From positions 16,148 through 80,147 of the forward strand of contig CAVFNL010000042.1 of assembly GCA_963623875.1 (NCBI GenBank): 64,000 nucleotides of DNA, written 5' to 3'. A program made the position numbers and the translations under genes. Origin of the DNA: UBA3206 sp963623875. Its GTDB lineage: Bacteria > Bacillota_I > Bacilli_A > Acholeplasmatales > Anaeroplasmataceae. Under the pieces are notes generated by a model, which was not told the origin of the DNA, did not search any database, and worked only from the letters and a program-made list of their open reading frames with translations. Shown here in pieces: positions 17,390-25,787 of the stretch. How positions within the stretch are numbered: the first letter of the stretch is position 1; every line of letters starts with the position of its first letter.

Positions 17390-18656
17390 AATATTCCCTC
17401 AATAGCATATAAGCTACAAATACTTTTGGCCTAGCACTAGCGAAAATTGCCATATCCAAAATATCTAGACTTTTTGAAAGAGCCATTTTTAATAATTGTT
17501 TTTGTTCCATCTTTGAAATATGATTTCTTTTACCATTAATTGTCTTCAAGTTTTCATAAGATGTTATTTCTTTTTTAGATAGCACAATCATAAGAACTTC
17601 ATTTTTTATACTTGAAATAAAAGTATTGAAATCATATACCTCATAATGGTCCATATTTACAATTTCACCTGCAATTTCAGCCATACGAATATAATATTCT
17701 TTAGAAGTCATTTTATCTTGCGCTGCGGACTCTAGTGTTTGATATACAGAAGTTTCTAGTGGTTTTTTGTCAGCAGTCATTATTTTATTTTTTGAAGCAT
17801 AATATAATACTTTTGATATCTCTAGCATATAAGATTTATAATCTATATCCAAATCAAATTTATTAAATGCATATCTAAATCCTAAATATTCACCATATGC
17901 TTTTTTAGCATCAATATATCCTAGTTTAAAATTCTTCTCAATTGTTTCTTTATCAAATTTTAAAAAACCACATAACGACCAACGAGGATATATGTATTTT
18001 ACATAATCTTTGTTTAAAAATTCTTTATGCGTAATATTTGGAGATAAATCTATTGCAACAATTTCAGAAGCTCCAAGTTCTATTGCATAATTAATAGGCA
18101 AGTTATCAGCATATCCACCATCTATATATGATTCTTTGCCAATTTTACATACTTGAAAAATAGGAAAAGCTGAAGCACTAGCTATTAAATATTTTTTTAA
18201 TAATTTAGGACTTAATTCGTTAAGTAATACTTCTTTCCCCTGAAATTGAGGAAATTTAGTAGTAATGATCCCACATAAAACATTAGAATTAATGATTTTT
18301 TCAGGAACTATATATTTATCAACTAGTTCATAAAAAGGGCTTATATCTCCACCAAGTTTAGTAAAATATGAGCCCAAAAATCCCATTAGATTTTGTTTTT
18401 GTTTAAGCGTATATTTAAGAGAAACTTTTTCATCATATTTAAAAGCATCTTTCATAATTTTATCTAGAGTTATAGTATTCCATACCTCTAAATCTTTATC
18501 AAATGTATCTTGGGCATACATCGCAGCATTTAGTGCACCAATAGATGTACCTGTTACAATATCAAATTTTAATCCTTTTTCATTTAAATATTGCCATACA
18601 CCAGCCTCATAAGAACCTTTAGCTCCTCCGCCACAAAATACTAATGCTTTTTTCAT
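17382..18656 (-). CDS. Patatin-like phospholipase
   Basis: A Ser-Asp dyad lipid acyl hydrolase. The oxyanion-hole loop is FCGGGAKGSYEAG, the nucleophile Ser is in VTGTSIGALNA, and the partner Asp is in SYIDGGYADN. The C-terminal 150 residues are not part of the patatin core and are unassigned. The start at 18656 follows GGGAGGAG; an earlier in-frame start lies inside the queH gene and is unlikely. Length 424. It overlaps queH by four bases. No signal peptide, so it acts on internal or inner-leaflet lipids. Confidence 0.9.
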   Translation of the reverse strand: MKKALVFCGGGAKGSYEAGVWQYLNEKGLKFDIVTGTSIGALNAAMYAQDTFDKDLEVWNTITLDKIMKDAFKYDEKVSLKYTLKQKQNLMGFLGSYFTKLGGDISPFYELVDKYIVPEKIINSNVLCGIITTKFPQFQGKEVLLNELSPKLLKKYLIASASAFPIFQVCKIGKESYIDGGYADNLPINYAIELGASEIVAIDLSPNITHKEFLNKDYVKYIYPRWSLCGFLKFDKETIEKNFKLGYIDAKKAYGEYLGFRYAFNKFDLDIDYKSYMLEISKVLYYASKNKIMTADKKPLETSVYQTLESAAQDKMTSKEYYIRMAEIAGEIVNMDHYEVYDFNTFISSIKNEVLMIVLSKKEITSYENLKTINGKRNHISKMEQKQLLKMALSKSLDILDMAIFASARPKVFVAYMLLREYYE

Positions 18657-19261
18657 TTTAAATTCTCCTCCCTCTCTTTTAAAGAAAATACACACCCACA
18701 GTAATCTTGTCTATATATATCATACATTTTACAAAGCTCAATGCTTCTTTTATATCCATTTTCTTTTTTGAAATCTGAATATAGGTATTTTACGCCATAT
18801 TTTTTCTCTAATTCATAACCTATTTCATTACACCATTTAGCAATTTTATATGGAGATATTGAAATTGTTGTAGTGAAATATTCAAATCCTAATTCTTTAG
18901 CCTTTAAAGCAGTCTTTTCCATTCTAAATTTATAACATTCATAACATCTTAAAGACTTTTCACCTAAATTTTCTTTTCCTTTAACAGCTTCATAATAATT
19001 TTTTGGATTATATTCATCTTCTAATACCACAATATTAAATCCTAAATCCTTTGATATCTTTTTTTGCATATCAAGTCTTTTATAAAATTCTTCTTTTGGA
19101 TAAATATTGTCGTTTGTAAAAAATATTGTCACATCAAAATATTTTTGAAGTAATTCTTGTGTATAAGATGAACATGGCCCACAACAACTATGAAGCAAAA
19201 GTTTTGGCTTATAGTCTAAAGAAGCACAAAACTTGATAAATTCTTTATAATTATTTATCAA
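18653..19261 (-). CDS. queH: Epoxyqueuosine reductase QueH
   Basis: Final step of queuosine synthesis in tRNA: reduces epoxyqueuosine to queuosine. The N-terminal motif LLHSCCGPCSS and the later C-x-C motif in DYCGCVFSL supply the conserved cysteines for the iron-sulfur cluster and metal, and the middle keeps RCYECYKFRME. Length 202 matches the QueH (formerly DUF208) family. No other queuosine genes are in the window. It starts 3 bp after the flavin reductase-like gene and overlaps the patatin gene. Confidence 0.93.
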   Translation of the reverse strand: MINNYKEFIKFCASLDYKPKLLLHSCCGPCSSYTQELLQKYFDVTIFFTNDNIYPKEEFYKRLDMQKKISKDLGFNIVVLEDEYNPKNYYEAVKGKENLGEKSLRCYECYKFRMEKTALKAKELGFEYFTTTISISPYKIAKWCNEIGYELEKKYGVKYLYSDFKKENGYKRSIELCKMYDIYRQDYCGCVFSLKEREENLK

Positions 19262-19264
19262 AAA

Positions 19265-19789
19265 TTATTCCTCACAATCATTTGTAAAATACCCATTAAT
19301 TTGGGCAATTATCATCTTGTGGTATCCACCATGTTCTTTATAGAAACTATCTATTATAGATTTATCAATAAATGAATTTTCATCTATATCTGATACATAA
19401 AGTTTTGTACATTTAAAGATATATGAAGCTTCTTTTGCATAATAAATATCCGCATCAACATCATAAATAGGTGTAAGTCCTATTTCTTTGTATTTATCTT
19501 TATAATCATGACCTGATATTCTTCCAGCTTTTTTTAAGGCTTCCATATATTTACCACCAAAAAATGAAACGCTAAATTTTAAATTTTCATCCATTAATGG
19601 CCATGTAGCTCTTTCAGGTCTTACAAATAGAATAATAACATTTTTATTCCATAATTTACCAATTGTGCCCCATGAAACAGTCATTGGATTAAATCCTTTT
19701 TTCCCACCTGCTGTAATTAGTGCATAATTTTCTCCAAATTCTTTAAAAATATTCTTTTCATAATCTTCATTAATAACGCCTTTAATCAT
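19265..19789 (-). CDS. Flavin reductase-like domain protein
   Basis: 174 residues of the split-barrel flavin reductase-like (DIM6/NTAB) type. The FMN-binding pattern LITAGGKKGFNPMTVSWGTIG with RPERATWPLMDEN is visible; the C-terminal part ends in GGYHKMIIAQINGYF. Probably an FMN-binding oxidoreductase whose substrate is unknown. It sits between the CPBP protease gene (gap 4 bp) and queH (gap 3 bp). Confidence 0.85.
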   Translation of the reverse strand: MIKGVINEDYEKNIFKEFGENYALITAGGKKGFNPMTVSWGTIGKLWNKNVIILFVRPERATWPLMDENLKFSVSFFGGKYMEALKKAGRISGHDYKDKYKEIGLTPIYDVDADIYYAKEASYIFKCTKLYVSDIDENSFIDKSIIDSFYKEHGGYHKMIIAQINGYFTNDCEE

Positions 19790-19793
19790 TTTC

Positions 19794-20561
19794 CTACCTC
19801 ACAAGTAAAATTAAACAAGTAATAAAATTATTTACAAAATGCATTGATATTGTAACCCATATATTTCTTCCACTATATTCATAAGAAAGTGCAAGTATAA
19901 AACTTGATACAAAGTATGGTATAGCAATTAGTATCATTGATTTTGCGGATACATCTGTTGTAGAAATCAAATGTATCAATGCAAATACTATTGTAGATAC
20001 TAAAATAGGTACCCATTTTGGTTTATTACATAGTATATTAAAAATAGATTTTCTATATACAATTTCTTCTACAATAGGACCACATATAGATGTTACAAGC
20101 AACATAATAATACCATATTTTTTAAATGAAAATACCGATTCTAAAACTTCTTCATTTAAAGAACTTCCAGCATACTTTGTTACAAATTTTGACAGAAAAT
20201 ACGAAATTAAAAAGAAAATTGCACTACCGATTATCATAAACAGACTAGTAAAAAGAGGTTTTTCTTTTACTTTTAATGCATCAGTCTTTAATTCTTTAAA
20301 CATTATTGTAATTAAAACAATCATAACAGGTACATAAATAAATACCATATCAAGAGTATTAATTTTAGCAGCTATTCTATCGAGTTCTAAAACGCCTGAT
20401 GGTTGTTGTAATGCTTTTTGAATAGTTTCAAAATCATATATATCATTTTCATTAATTTTTATAAGTATCGCAAGACAAATAGTTCCAAATATTAAATATA
20501 TAATTGCATATGCAAGTATTGAAATTAACGCTTTCTTTTTGACTTCTTCCATTTCATACAT
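19794..20561 (-). CDS. CPBP family intramembrane metalloprotease
   Basis: A polytopic membrane protein (255 residues, about seven hydrophobic segments) of the CPBP/Abi type. Motif 1 is PIVEEIVYRKSIFN (EExxxR), motif 2 is FALIHLIS with the His, and motif 3 is SMHFVNN. These residues form the metal site. Firmicutes members act in bacteriocin immunity or signalling. The upstream in-frame start at 20594 would put the -10 box inside the gene; the true start is 20561, after AGGTGAT. It is the first gene of the ten-gene operon ending at 11988. Confidence 0.88.
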   Translation of the reverse strand: MYEMEEVKKKALISILAYAIIYLIFGTICLAILIKINENDIYDFETIQKALQQPSGVLELDRIAAKINTLDMVFIYVPVMIVLITIMFKELKTDALKVKEKPLFTSLFMIIGSAIFFLISYFLSKFVTKYAGSSLNEEVLESVFSFKKYGIIMLLVTSICGPIVEEIVYRKSIFNILCNKPKWVPILVSTIVFALIHLISTTDVSAKSMILIAIPYFVSSFILALSYEYSGRNIWVTISMHFVNNFITCLILLVR

Positions 20562-20567
20562 AATAAA

Positions 20568-20591
20568 ATCACCTAGATTTATTATAGCATA
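20568..20591 (-). promoter_or_regulatory. Extended -10/AGGTGAT cassette of the ten-gene operon
   Basis: TATGCTATAAT (20581-20591) followed by AAATCT and AGGTGAT (20568-20574). The start codon is 19 bases after the -10 box, so the leader is about 13 nt. Confidence 0.75.
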
Positions 20592-20611
20592 CATTTAAGA
20601 AATTATATTAA

Positions 20612-20640
20612 TTGAATTATAATTATTTATAAAGTATAAT
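20612..20640 (+). promoter_or_regulatory. Promoter of the M18 aminopeptidase gene
   Basis: TTGAAT (20612-20617), 17-bp spacer, TATAAT (20635-20640), then GGAGG (20649-20653) before the ATG. It diverges from the CPBP promoter 21 bp away. Confidence 0.8.
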
Positions 20641-20660
20641 ACATTTCGGAGGTAATTTAT

Positions 20661-22016
20661 ATGTATAACAAAAATGTATGGCTAGAATCTAGTCAAGAAA
20701 AAGAAATTTTTGCGTTCGCAGAAGACTACAAAGACTTCATTTCGAGATGCAAAACTGAGCGCCTTTGCACAAAAGAAGCTGTAAAGGTTTTAGAAGCTAA
20801 TGGTTTTAAAGAACTTTCTTCTTTTAAGAAACTAAAAGCTGGTGATAAAGTATACAAAACTAACAAAGATAAAAATGTCGTAGCTTTTATTATTGGAAGC
20901 GAGGATGTTGTATCTGGACTTAGAATTTTAGGAGCCCATATTGATTCACCAAGAATAGATTTAAAACAAAATCCATTATACGAATCTAAAGGTTTTGCTT
21001 TATTAGATACTCATTACTATGGTGGAATTAAGAAATACCAATGGGTAACTATTCCTCTTGCGATGTATGGTGTTGTATGCAAAAAAGATGGAAGTGTAGT
21101 TGATATTTCAATTGGTGATAATGAAAATGATCCAATACTTGGTATCTCTGATCTTCTTATCCATTTAGCAGCAGATCAAATGCAAAAGAAAGCATCTGTT
21201 GTAATTGAGGGTGAAAATCTTGATGTTACTTGTGGTTCAATTCCTACAAAAGATGAAAAGAATGCTGTAAAGAAAAACATTTTAAATATTCTTAAAGAAA
21301 AATATGATATCACTGAAGAAGATTTCTTATCAGCAGAACTAGAGATAGTTCCTGCAGGGCCTGCACGTGACTACGGTTTAGACCGTTCAATGATTGCAGG
21401 GTACGGGCATGATGATAGATCATGTGCATATACTTCATTAAGAGCTTTAGTTGATATTAAAAATCCTAAATATACTTCTTGTGCTCTTCTTGTTGATAAA
21501 GAAGAAATTGGTTCAGTTGGCGCAACAGGTGCCCAAAGCTACTTCTTTGAAAATGTAGTACTTGAAATTTTAGACAAAACTGCGGAAGCTAGTATATTAA
21601 ATCTACGTAAGACATTAGAAAACTCAATTATGCTTTCAAGTGATGTTTCAGCAGGTGTTGATCCTCTATTTTCTGAAGCATTTGAAGATAAAAATGCTTG
21701 TTTCTTAGGAAAAGGTATAGTATTTAACAAATATACTGGAGCTAGAGGAAAAAGTGGATCAAATGATTCTATGCCTGAATATTTTGCATGGATTAGAAAC
21801 ATTTTAGATAATGATAGTGTATTCTATCAAACTGCAGAACTTGGTCGTGTTGATCAAGGTGGTGGTGGTACTATTGCCTATATTTTCGGTAATACAAATA
21901 TGAATGTAATTGATGCTGGTATCGCAGTTTTAAATATGCATGCGCCTATGGAGATTGTATCTAAGGCTGATGTATATGAAGCATATAAGGCATATATGAC
22001 ATTTCTTACAAAATAG
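20661..22016 (+). CDS. M18 family aminopeptidase
   Basis: A dodecameric-type, two-metal aminopeptidase that removes N-terminal acidic or other residues from peptides in the cytosol. Visible metal/catalytic motifs are ILGAHIDSPRIDLK (first His/Asp), VDKEEIGSVGATG (Glu-Glu), SSDVSAGVDP and the C-terminal NMHAPMEI. Length 451 is typical. Single gene with its own promoter, GGAGG site and terminator. Confidence 0.95.
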   Translation: MYNKNVWLESSQEKEIFAFAEDYKDFISRCKTERLCTKEAVKVLEANGFKELSSFKKLKAGDKVYKTNKDKNVVAFIIGSEDVVSGLRILGAHIDSPRIDLKQNPLYESKGFALLDTHYYGGIKKYQWVTIPLAMYGVVCKKDGSVVDISIGDNENDPILGISDLLIHLAADQMQKKASVVIEGENLDVTCGSIPTKDEKNAVKKNILNILKEKYDITEEDFLSAELEIVPAGPARDYGLDRSMIAGYGHDDRSCAYTSLRALVDIKNPKYTSCALLVDKEEIGSVGATGAQSYFFENVVLEILDKTAEASILNLRKTLENSIMLSSDVSAGVDPLFSEAFEDKNACFLGKGIVFNKYTGARGKSGSNDSMPEYFAWIRNILDNDSVFYQTAELGRVDQGGGGTIAYIFGNTNMNVIDAGIAVLNMHAPMEIVSKADVYEAYKAYMTFLTK

Positions 22017-22022
22017 AACAAA

Positions 22023-22060
22023 ATATGCGGCATGATAAATAATGCCGTATATTTTTTATT
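22023..22060 (+). terminator. Terminator of the M18 aminopeptidase gene
   Basis: ATATGCGGCAT (22023-22033) pairs with ATGCCGTATAT (22042-22052) with one G-U pair, followed by TTTTTTATT. Confidence 0.88.
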
Positions 22061-22093
22061 TAATCATTGTAATATTTTTTAGTGGGTGATAAT

Positions 22094-22621
22094 TTGGAAG
22101 ATTTTATTCTAATCAAAATTACAAAAGAATATAAGGAACAAATAACTTCTTACAAACAAGAATTTATTAATGCATCATCTTCTATGGATGGAACAGGTCA
22201 ACTTCAAGATATAAAAGATATCGATTTATATATAAATTTCTCTTTAGAACAAGAAACCCCTTCAAAAGTGCCTTCTCATTTAGTCCCTGCAACACAATTT
22301 TTATTTATTCGTAAATCTGATAATAAATTAATTGGAATGATTCAAGTAAGACATTATTTAAATAGTTATTTAAAAAATTATGGAGGGCATATTGGTTATT
22401 CAATAAGGCCTTTTGAAAGAGGGCATGGTTATGCTAAAAAAATGCTTAAAATGACTTTACCATTTTGCCAAAAGATTAATATTTCAAAATTATTAATAAC
22501 TTGTACTACTTCTAATTTAGCAAGTCAAAAAACAATACTTGCTAATGGTGGTGTTTTTGAATCTACAATACATGATTCAAACAATATAATAGATTATAAT
22601 AGATATTTGATTGATTTATAA
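22094..22621 (+). CDS. GNAT family N-acetyltransferase
   Basis: A 175-residue GCN5-related acetyltransferase using acetyl-CoA. The CoA pyrophosphate-binding motif is IRPFERGHGYAKKMLK, preceded by the strand GGHIGYSI. Substrate unknown; the N-terminal region (SSMDGTGQL, PSHLVPATQFLFIR) matches a common Firmicutes subgroup that is usually annotated only as GNAT. I place the start at the TTG at 22094 because GGGTGAT lies three bases upstream, as in several ATG genes here; an earlier GTG at 22082 overlaps that site. Confidence 0.88.
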   Translation: MEDFILIKITKEYKEQITSYKQEFINASSSMDGTGQLQDIKDIDLYINFSLEQETPSKVPSHLVPATQFLFIRKSDNKLIGMIQVRHYLNSYLKNYGGHIGYSIRPFERGHGYAKKMLKMTLPFCQKINISKLLITCTTSNLASQKTILANGGVFESTIHDSNNIIDYNRYLIDL

Positions 22622-22633
22622 AATATATAAACA

Positions 22634-22668
22634 AAAAGCATGACTTGAAATCATGCTTTTATTTTTTA
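22634..22668. terminator. Bidirectional terminator between GNAT and AEC genes
   Basis: AAAAAGCATGA and TCATGCTTTT arms with a 7-nt loop; Ts on the plus strand and As before the stem give a U-tract in both directions. It serves the two convergent genes. Confidence 0.85.
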
Positions 22669-23601
22669 AAAAATTTGTTCAATTAATAGTGTAAATGCTG
22701 GCAGTGTTATAATTGAAAGTAGTGTCGTCACAACTACAGCACCACACGCTAAGTCCTCATTATATTGGAATTTTATCGCAAATATTGATGTAATTGCGGC
22801 GCATGGACAGGCTTCTAGAATAAATATTATCTTTAATACTTCACTATCAACTCCTGCAAGGCTTAATAAATATACTATTAAAAGAGATGCAAATGGTATT
22901 ATTAAAAGTCTTATTGTTGTAGTAAACCATAAGAATTTATTTTTAAGAACTCCAATTACATTCGATGATGCAATAATCATACCTGTAATAATCATTGAAA
23001 TAGGAGTGTTCATTGAACCAATCATACTAAGTGGTGATTTTATAATATTTGGAACAGGAATTTGGAAGAAGAAAATTATAATTCCTATTATTAATGAATA
23101 AATAACAGGTGTTTTTAAAATACTTTTAATCGCAACTTTAGGGCTAAAGCATCTACTTACGACCATATATCCTATTGTCCAAAGTAAGATATTAAAAATT
23201 GACACAAAGCATGAAGCATAAATTAATCCTGTATCTCCAAACATAGCCTCAATAAGTGGAAATCCCATATATGCTGCGTTAGAGAACATCATACCAAATC
23301 TTAATATTGGCTTATCATCTATTTTCCATATTAAAGTTAAAATAAATACTATTAATATACCAACTATTAAAACTATAAAACTTGCAAGAAAACACCACAA
23401 TATATTTGTCATTATTTCTTTATCGTAGTCTTTGCAATAAGAACTTACAATCATAAAAGGTACTACTAGATATACTAATAGGTTTGATAATGATTTTTTA
23501 GAACTTATTTCAATTATTTTTGCTTTAACAAGCACAAAACCTAAAATTATCATAATAAACATTATGAAAACTTGTTGTAAAGATATTTTTGCTAAATCCA
23601 T
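22666..23601 (-). CDS. AEC family transporter
   Basis: A 311-residue integral membrane protein of the auxin efflux carrier/malate permease family, with about ten hydrophobic segments in two halves. Family features include LLVYLVVPFMIVSSY in the first half and the broken helix near EACPCAAITSIFA in the second. Members export or exchange organic acids. It is 1 bp downstream of a GntR-type regulator gene, so the regulator most likely controls it and responds to its substrate. Confidence 0.9.
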   Translation of the reverse strand: MDLAKISLQQVFIMFIMIILGFVLVKAKIIEISSKKSLSNLLVYLVVPFMIVSSYCKDYDKEIMTNILWCFLASFIVLIVGILIVFILTLIWKIDDKPILRFGMMFSNAAYMGFPLIEAMFGDTGLIYASCFVSIFNILLWTIGYMVVSRCFSPKVAIKSILKTPVIYSLIIGIIIFFFQIPVPNIIKSPLSMIGSMNTPISMIITGMIIASSNVIGVLKNKFLWFTTTIRLLIIPFASLLIVYLLSLAGVDSEVLKIIFILEACPCAAITSIFAIKFQYNEDLACGAVVVTTLLSIITLPAFTLLIEQIF

Positions 23602-23602
23602 A

Positions 23603-24229
23603 TTATTTTTTATACCCTTCTAAAGAGTTTTGTAAATGCTCTTTCATTTTCTTAGATGCTACTTCTCCATCATGATTTAATAGTGCATCAATTATGCTTA
23701 TATGTTCTTCAATAGATTTAATATATCTATCTTTATTAGAAGCATTCGTTAAAAATCTTATTCTTGCACTTAAATCCATTAGGTAATTAAGCTCTTTTTT
23801 TATTAATTTATTTTTTAATATATCAACTAAAGACAAATGAAATAATTTATCTATATCATCTAATTCATCTTTTTCAACAGGAAGTTCTAAATGCGTATAA
23901 TCTTCATTTAAAAGTTGTTGAAAATAATTTTTCCATTTAAGTAATATTAGTGAATCATCATTTGAAGAAATCTTTTTCATTATTTCTCCTTCTAAGATAA
24001 TTCTATATTCATATACTTCTTTTATGTCATTAATACTTATATTAGATACAAGTGTTCCTTTCCTAGGTATTATTGTAAGATACCCCTCTGCTTGTAATCT
24101 TAATACAGCTTCCCTTACTGGAGTTCTTGAAACATTAAGAGCTTTTGCGACTTCTGATTCATCAAAAACTTCACCAGGCATTTTATGACATAATATAATT
24201 TCTTTTTTTATATATTCGTATGGTGTCAT
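23603..24229 (-). CDS. GntR family regulator, FadR/FCD type
   Basis: The N-terminal winged helix (about 1-70) has EVAKALNVSRTPVREAVLRLQAEGYL, the classic GntR recognition helix, here written as part of a longer stretch. The C-terminal helical FCD domain binds a small carboxylate through a metal; EGEIMKKI, and EEHISIIDALLNHD with its His are typical. Length 208. The gene starts after GGAGGAATT. The AEC transporter follows immediately, and tandem palindromes overlap the promoter, so autoregulation is likely. Confidence 0.9.
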   Translation of the reverse strand: MTPYEYIKKEIILCHKMPGEVFDESEVAKALNVSRTPVREAVLRLQAEGYLTIIPRKGTLVSNISINDIKEVYEYRIILEGEIMKKISSNDDSLILLKWKNYFQQLLNEDYTHLELPVEKDELDDIDKLFHLSLVDILKNKLIKKELNYLMDLSARIRFLTNASNKDRYIKSIEEHISIIDALLNHDGEVASKKMKEHLQNSLEGYKK

Positions 24230-24249
24230 AATTCCTCCTTATATTCTTG

Positions 24250-24293
24250 TGATATATCACTGATATATTAATACTTTCAGGACTTAAAATCAA
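24250..24293 (-). promoter_or_regulatory. Promoter and likely operator of the gntR-AEC operon
   Basis: TTGATT (24288-24293), 17-bp spacer, TAATAT (24265-24270). A perfect palindrome TGATATATCA (24250-24259) and a near copy TGATATATTA (24261-24270) lie in tandem, 11 bp apart; the second covers the -10 box and the first the transcript start. Confidence 0.65.
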
Positions 24294-24302
24294 GCGTATT
24301 TT

Positions 24303-24338
24303 ATATAAAAAAATAAAAAGCTTAATAAAAAGCTTTTT
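24303..24338 (-). terminator. Terminator of the sugar transferase gene
   Basis: AAAAAGCTT (24330-24338 on the minus strand) pairs with AAGCTTTTT (24315-24323), followed by ATTTTTTTAT. Confidence 0.8.
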
Positions 24339-24345
24339 ATACTAC

Positions 24346-25023
24346 TTATTTAGCACCTTCATGTTTAAATACACCAATCGCAGTATGCCATAATATTCTT
24401 ATATCTAACCAAAGACTTCGTTTAGCTGGATAATATAATTCCATCTTTATTCTATCTTGATAATTTATGTCACTTCTACCATGTGAAGCCCAAAAACCTG
24501 TGAGTCCTGGTCTAACTTTAAGCAATAATTCTTGTTCTTCTTCAGAATACCTTGCAAGTTCTTCATCTAAAATAGGTCTCCAACCAACAATGCTCATTTG
24601 GCCTAAAAATATGTTTACAAGTTGTGGAAGTTCATCTAAAGATGTTTTTCTTAAAATTTTACCAACTCTTGTAACCCTTGGATCATTTGTGATTTTATAA
24701 TCTCTTTTCCATTCCTCTAATTGTTCTTTAGTAAGAATTTCTTCTAAAGGTCTATTCTCAGATCTCATTGATCTAAATTTCCATACCTTAAATTTTTTAC
24801 CATTTTTGCCTACACGAACATGTCCATAAAATGCTTTTCCTTTAGAATCAATTTTAATTACTATAATTAAAATTAAAAATAGTGGTGATAAAATTATTAA
24901 GCCCAATAAACTCGCAAATATATCAAATGACCTTTTTATAAATGAAAAAATAGGTTTTTTCTTATACATTTTAATATTATATTCTAATGAAAGGGCTTCT
25001 TTAACAGATTTTCTAACTCCCAT
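24346..25023 (-). CDS. Bacterial sugar transferase (undecaprenyl-phosphate phosphosugar transferase)
   Basis: Membrane-bound initiating enzyme that puts a sugar-1-phosphate onto undecaprenyl phosphate. The N-terminal re-entrant helix FIKRSFDIFASLLGLIIL is followed by the cytosolic catalytic domain with VWKFRSMR, RKTSLDELPQLVNIFLG and VRPGLTGFWASHGRS. At 225 residues it is the short, single-helix form. It stands alone with its own promoter and terminator; no glycosyltransferases or flippase genes flank it, so the polymer it starts cannot be named. Confidence 0.92.
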   Translation of the reverse strand: MGVRKSVKEALSLEYNIKMYKKKPIFSFIKRSFDIFASLLGLIILSPLFLILIIVIKIDSKGKAFYGHVRVGKNGKKFKVWKFRSMRSENRPLEEILTKEQLEEWKRDYKITNDPRVTRVGKILRKTSLDELPQLVNIFLGQMSIVGWRPILDEELARYSEEEQELLLKVRPGLTGFWASHGRSDINYQDRIKMELYYPAKRSLWLDIRILWHTAIGVFKHEGAK

Positions 25024-25064
25024 AATGTACTCCTTATAATTGTTGATTTATACACAACAACAAA

Positions 25065-25093
25065 ATATTACTATATTAATCTTATAAAGTCAA
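25065..25093 (-). promoter_or_regulatory. Promoter of the sugar transferase gene
   Basis: TTGACT (25088-25093), 17-bp spacer, TAATAT (25065-25070). The leader contains TTGTTG and CAACAA arms that could form a small hairpin. Confidence 0.72.
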
Positions 25094-25138
25094 TTATTTA
25101 GTGATTACGTTCTCATTAAAAAATGTTATAATATTTTA

Positions 25139-25166
25139 TTGAATTAAAAACAATTTAATATATAAT
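25139..25166 (+). promoter_or_regulatory. Promoter of the lipoprotein gene
   Basis: TTGAAT (25139-25144), 16-bp spacer, TATAAT (25161-25166), close to the AAGGAG site. A second extended -10 (TGTTATAAT, 25125-25132) lies further upstream and could also be used. Confidence 0.6.
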
Positions 25167-25188
25167 AACTGTGAAAGGAGTTTTAATT

Positions 25189-25662
25189 ATGAAAAAAATA
25201 ATTTATTCATTATCCTTAATTATGATATCTATATTTTGCTTATTCCTTGCAAGCTGTGGTGGTGATAATAAAATATCATCTAGTGTTTATGTGGGTGATA
25301 ATGTAGTATTTGAATATAAAATATCTAAAGAACTTAGTGAAGGCGCAAAATTAAGTGGTTCTATTCACAAAAAAGATAGTAATTCTACTATAAGCACATC
25401 ATATGTATTAGCATATTGTTTTGAAAGTCCATTTAGTTCACAAAATTATAGTGAAACTATATTATGCGAATTTAGTAAAGAAAATGTAGAAAGTACTGCT
25501 AAGTTTGATTTAACACTTGATTTAACTAAAGTTTTCCCTCAAACTTCACAAACAATATATTTTGTAGTACGTGAAAATTCTTGGGACAAAACAAATTTAA
25601 AAACTTATAGTTATTCAAATTATAATTATACATGGAATAATAATAAAGTTAAATTATCTTAA
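25189..25662 (+). CDS. Small lipoprotein of unknown function
   Basis: 157 residues with a lipoprotein signal peptide: MKKIIYSLSL, a hydrophobic core, and lipobox FLASC, then GG. The mature part is Ser/Thr/Tyr-rich and looks like a beta-sandwich (strands around VVFEYKI, AYCFESPF, IYFVVREN). I do not recognise the family. An in-frame GTG lies 18 bases upstream, but AAGGAG between them fixes the start at 25189. Confidence 0.78.
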   Translation: MKKIIYSLSLIMISIFCLFLASCGGDNKISSSVYVGDNVVFEYKISKELSEGAKLSGSIHKKDSNSTISTSYVLAYCFESPFSSQNYSETILCEFSKENVESTAKFDLTLDLTKVFPQTSQTIYFVVRENSWDKTNLKTYSYSNYNYTWNNNKVKLS

Positions 25663-25671
25663 TTTTTAAAG

Positions 25672-25704
25672 GTTCAAAATTTAAAATTATTTTGAACTTT
25701 TTTT
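25672..25704 (+). terminator. Terminator of the lipoprotein gene
   Basis: GTTCAAAAT and ATTTTGAAC-type arms around an AT-rich loop, followed by seven Ts. Confidence 0.8.
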
Positions 25705-25743
25705 AATAATATTACTATTTTATTTAATATAGATAGTTTTCAC

Positions 25744-25771
25744 TTGAAAAATAAAAATTAAGTTGTATAAC
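25744..25771 (+). promoter_or_regulatory. Promoter of the second MATE gene
   Basis: TTGAAA (25744-25749), 16-bp spacer, TATAAC (25766-25771). The start codon is 16 bases further on, after GGTGATTTT, so the leader is about 10 nt. Confidence 0.68.
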
Positions 25772-25787
25772 ATTTAATGGTGATTTT

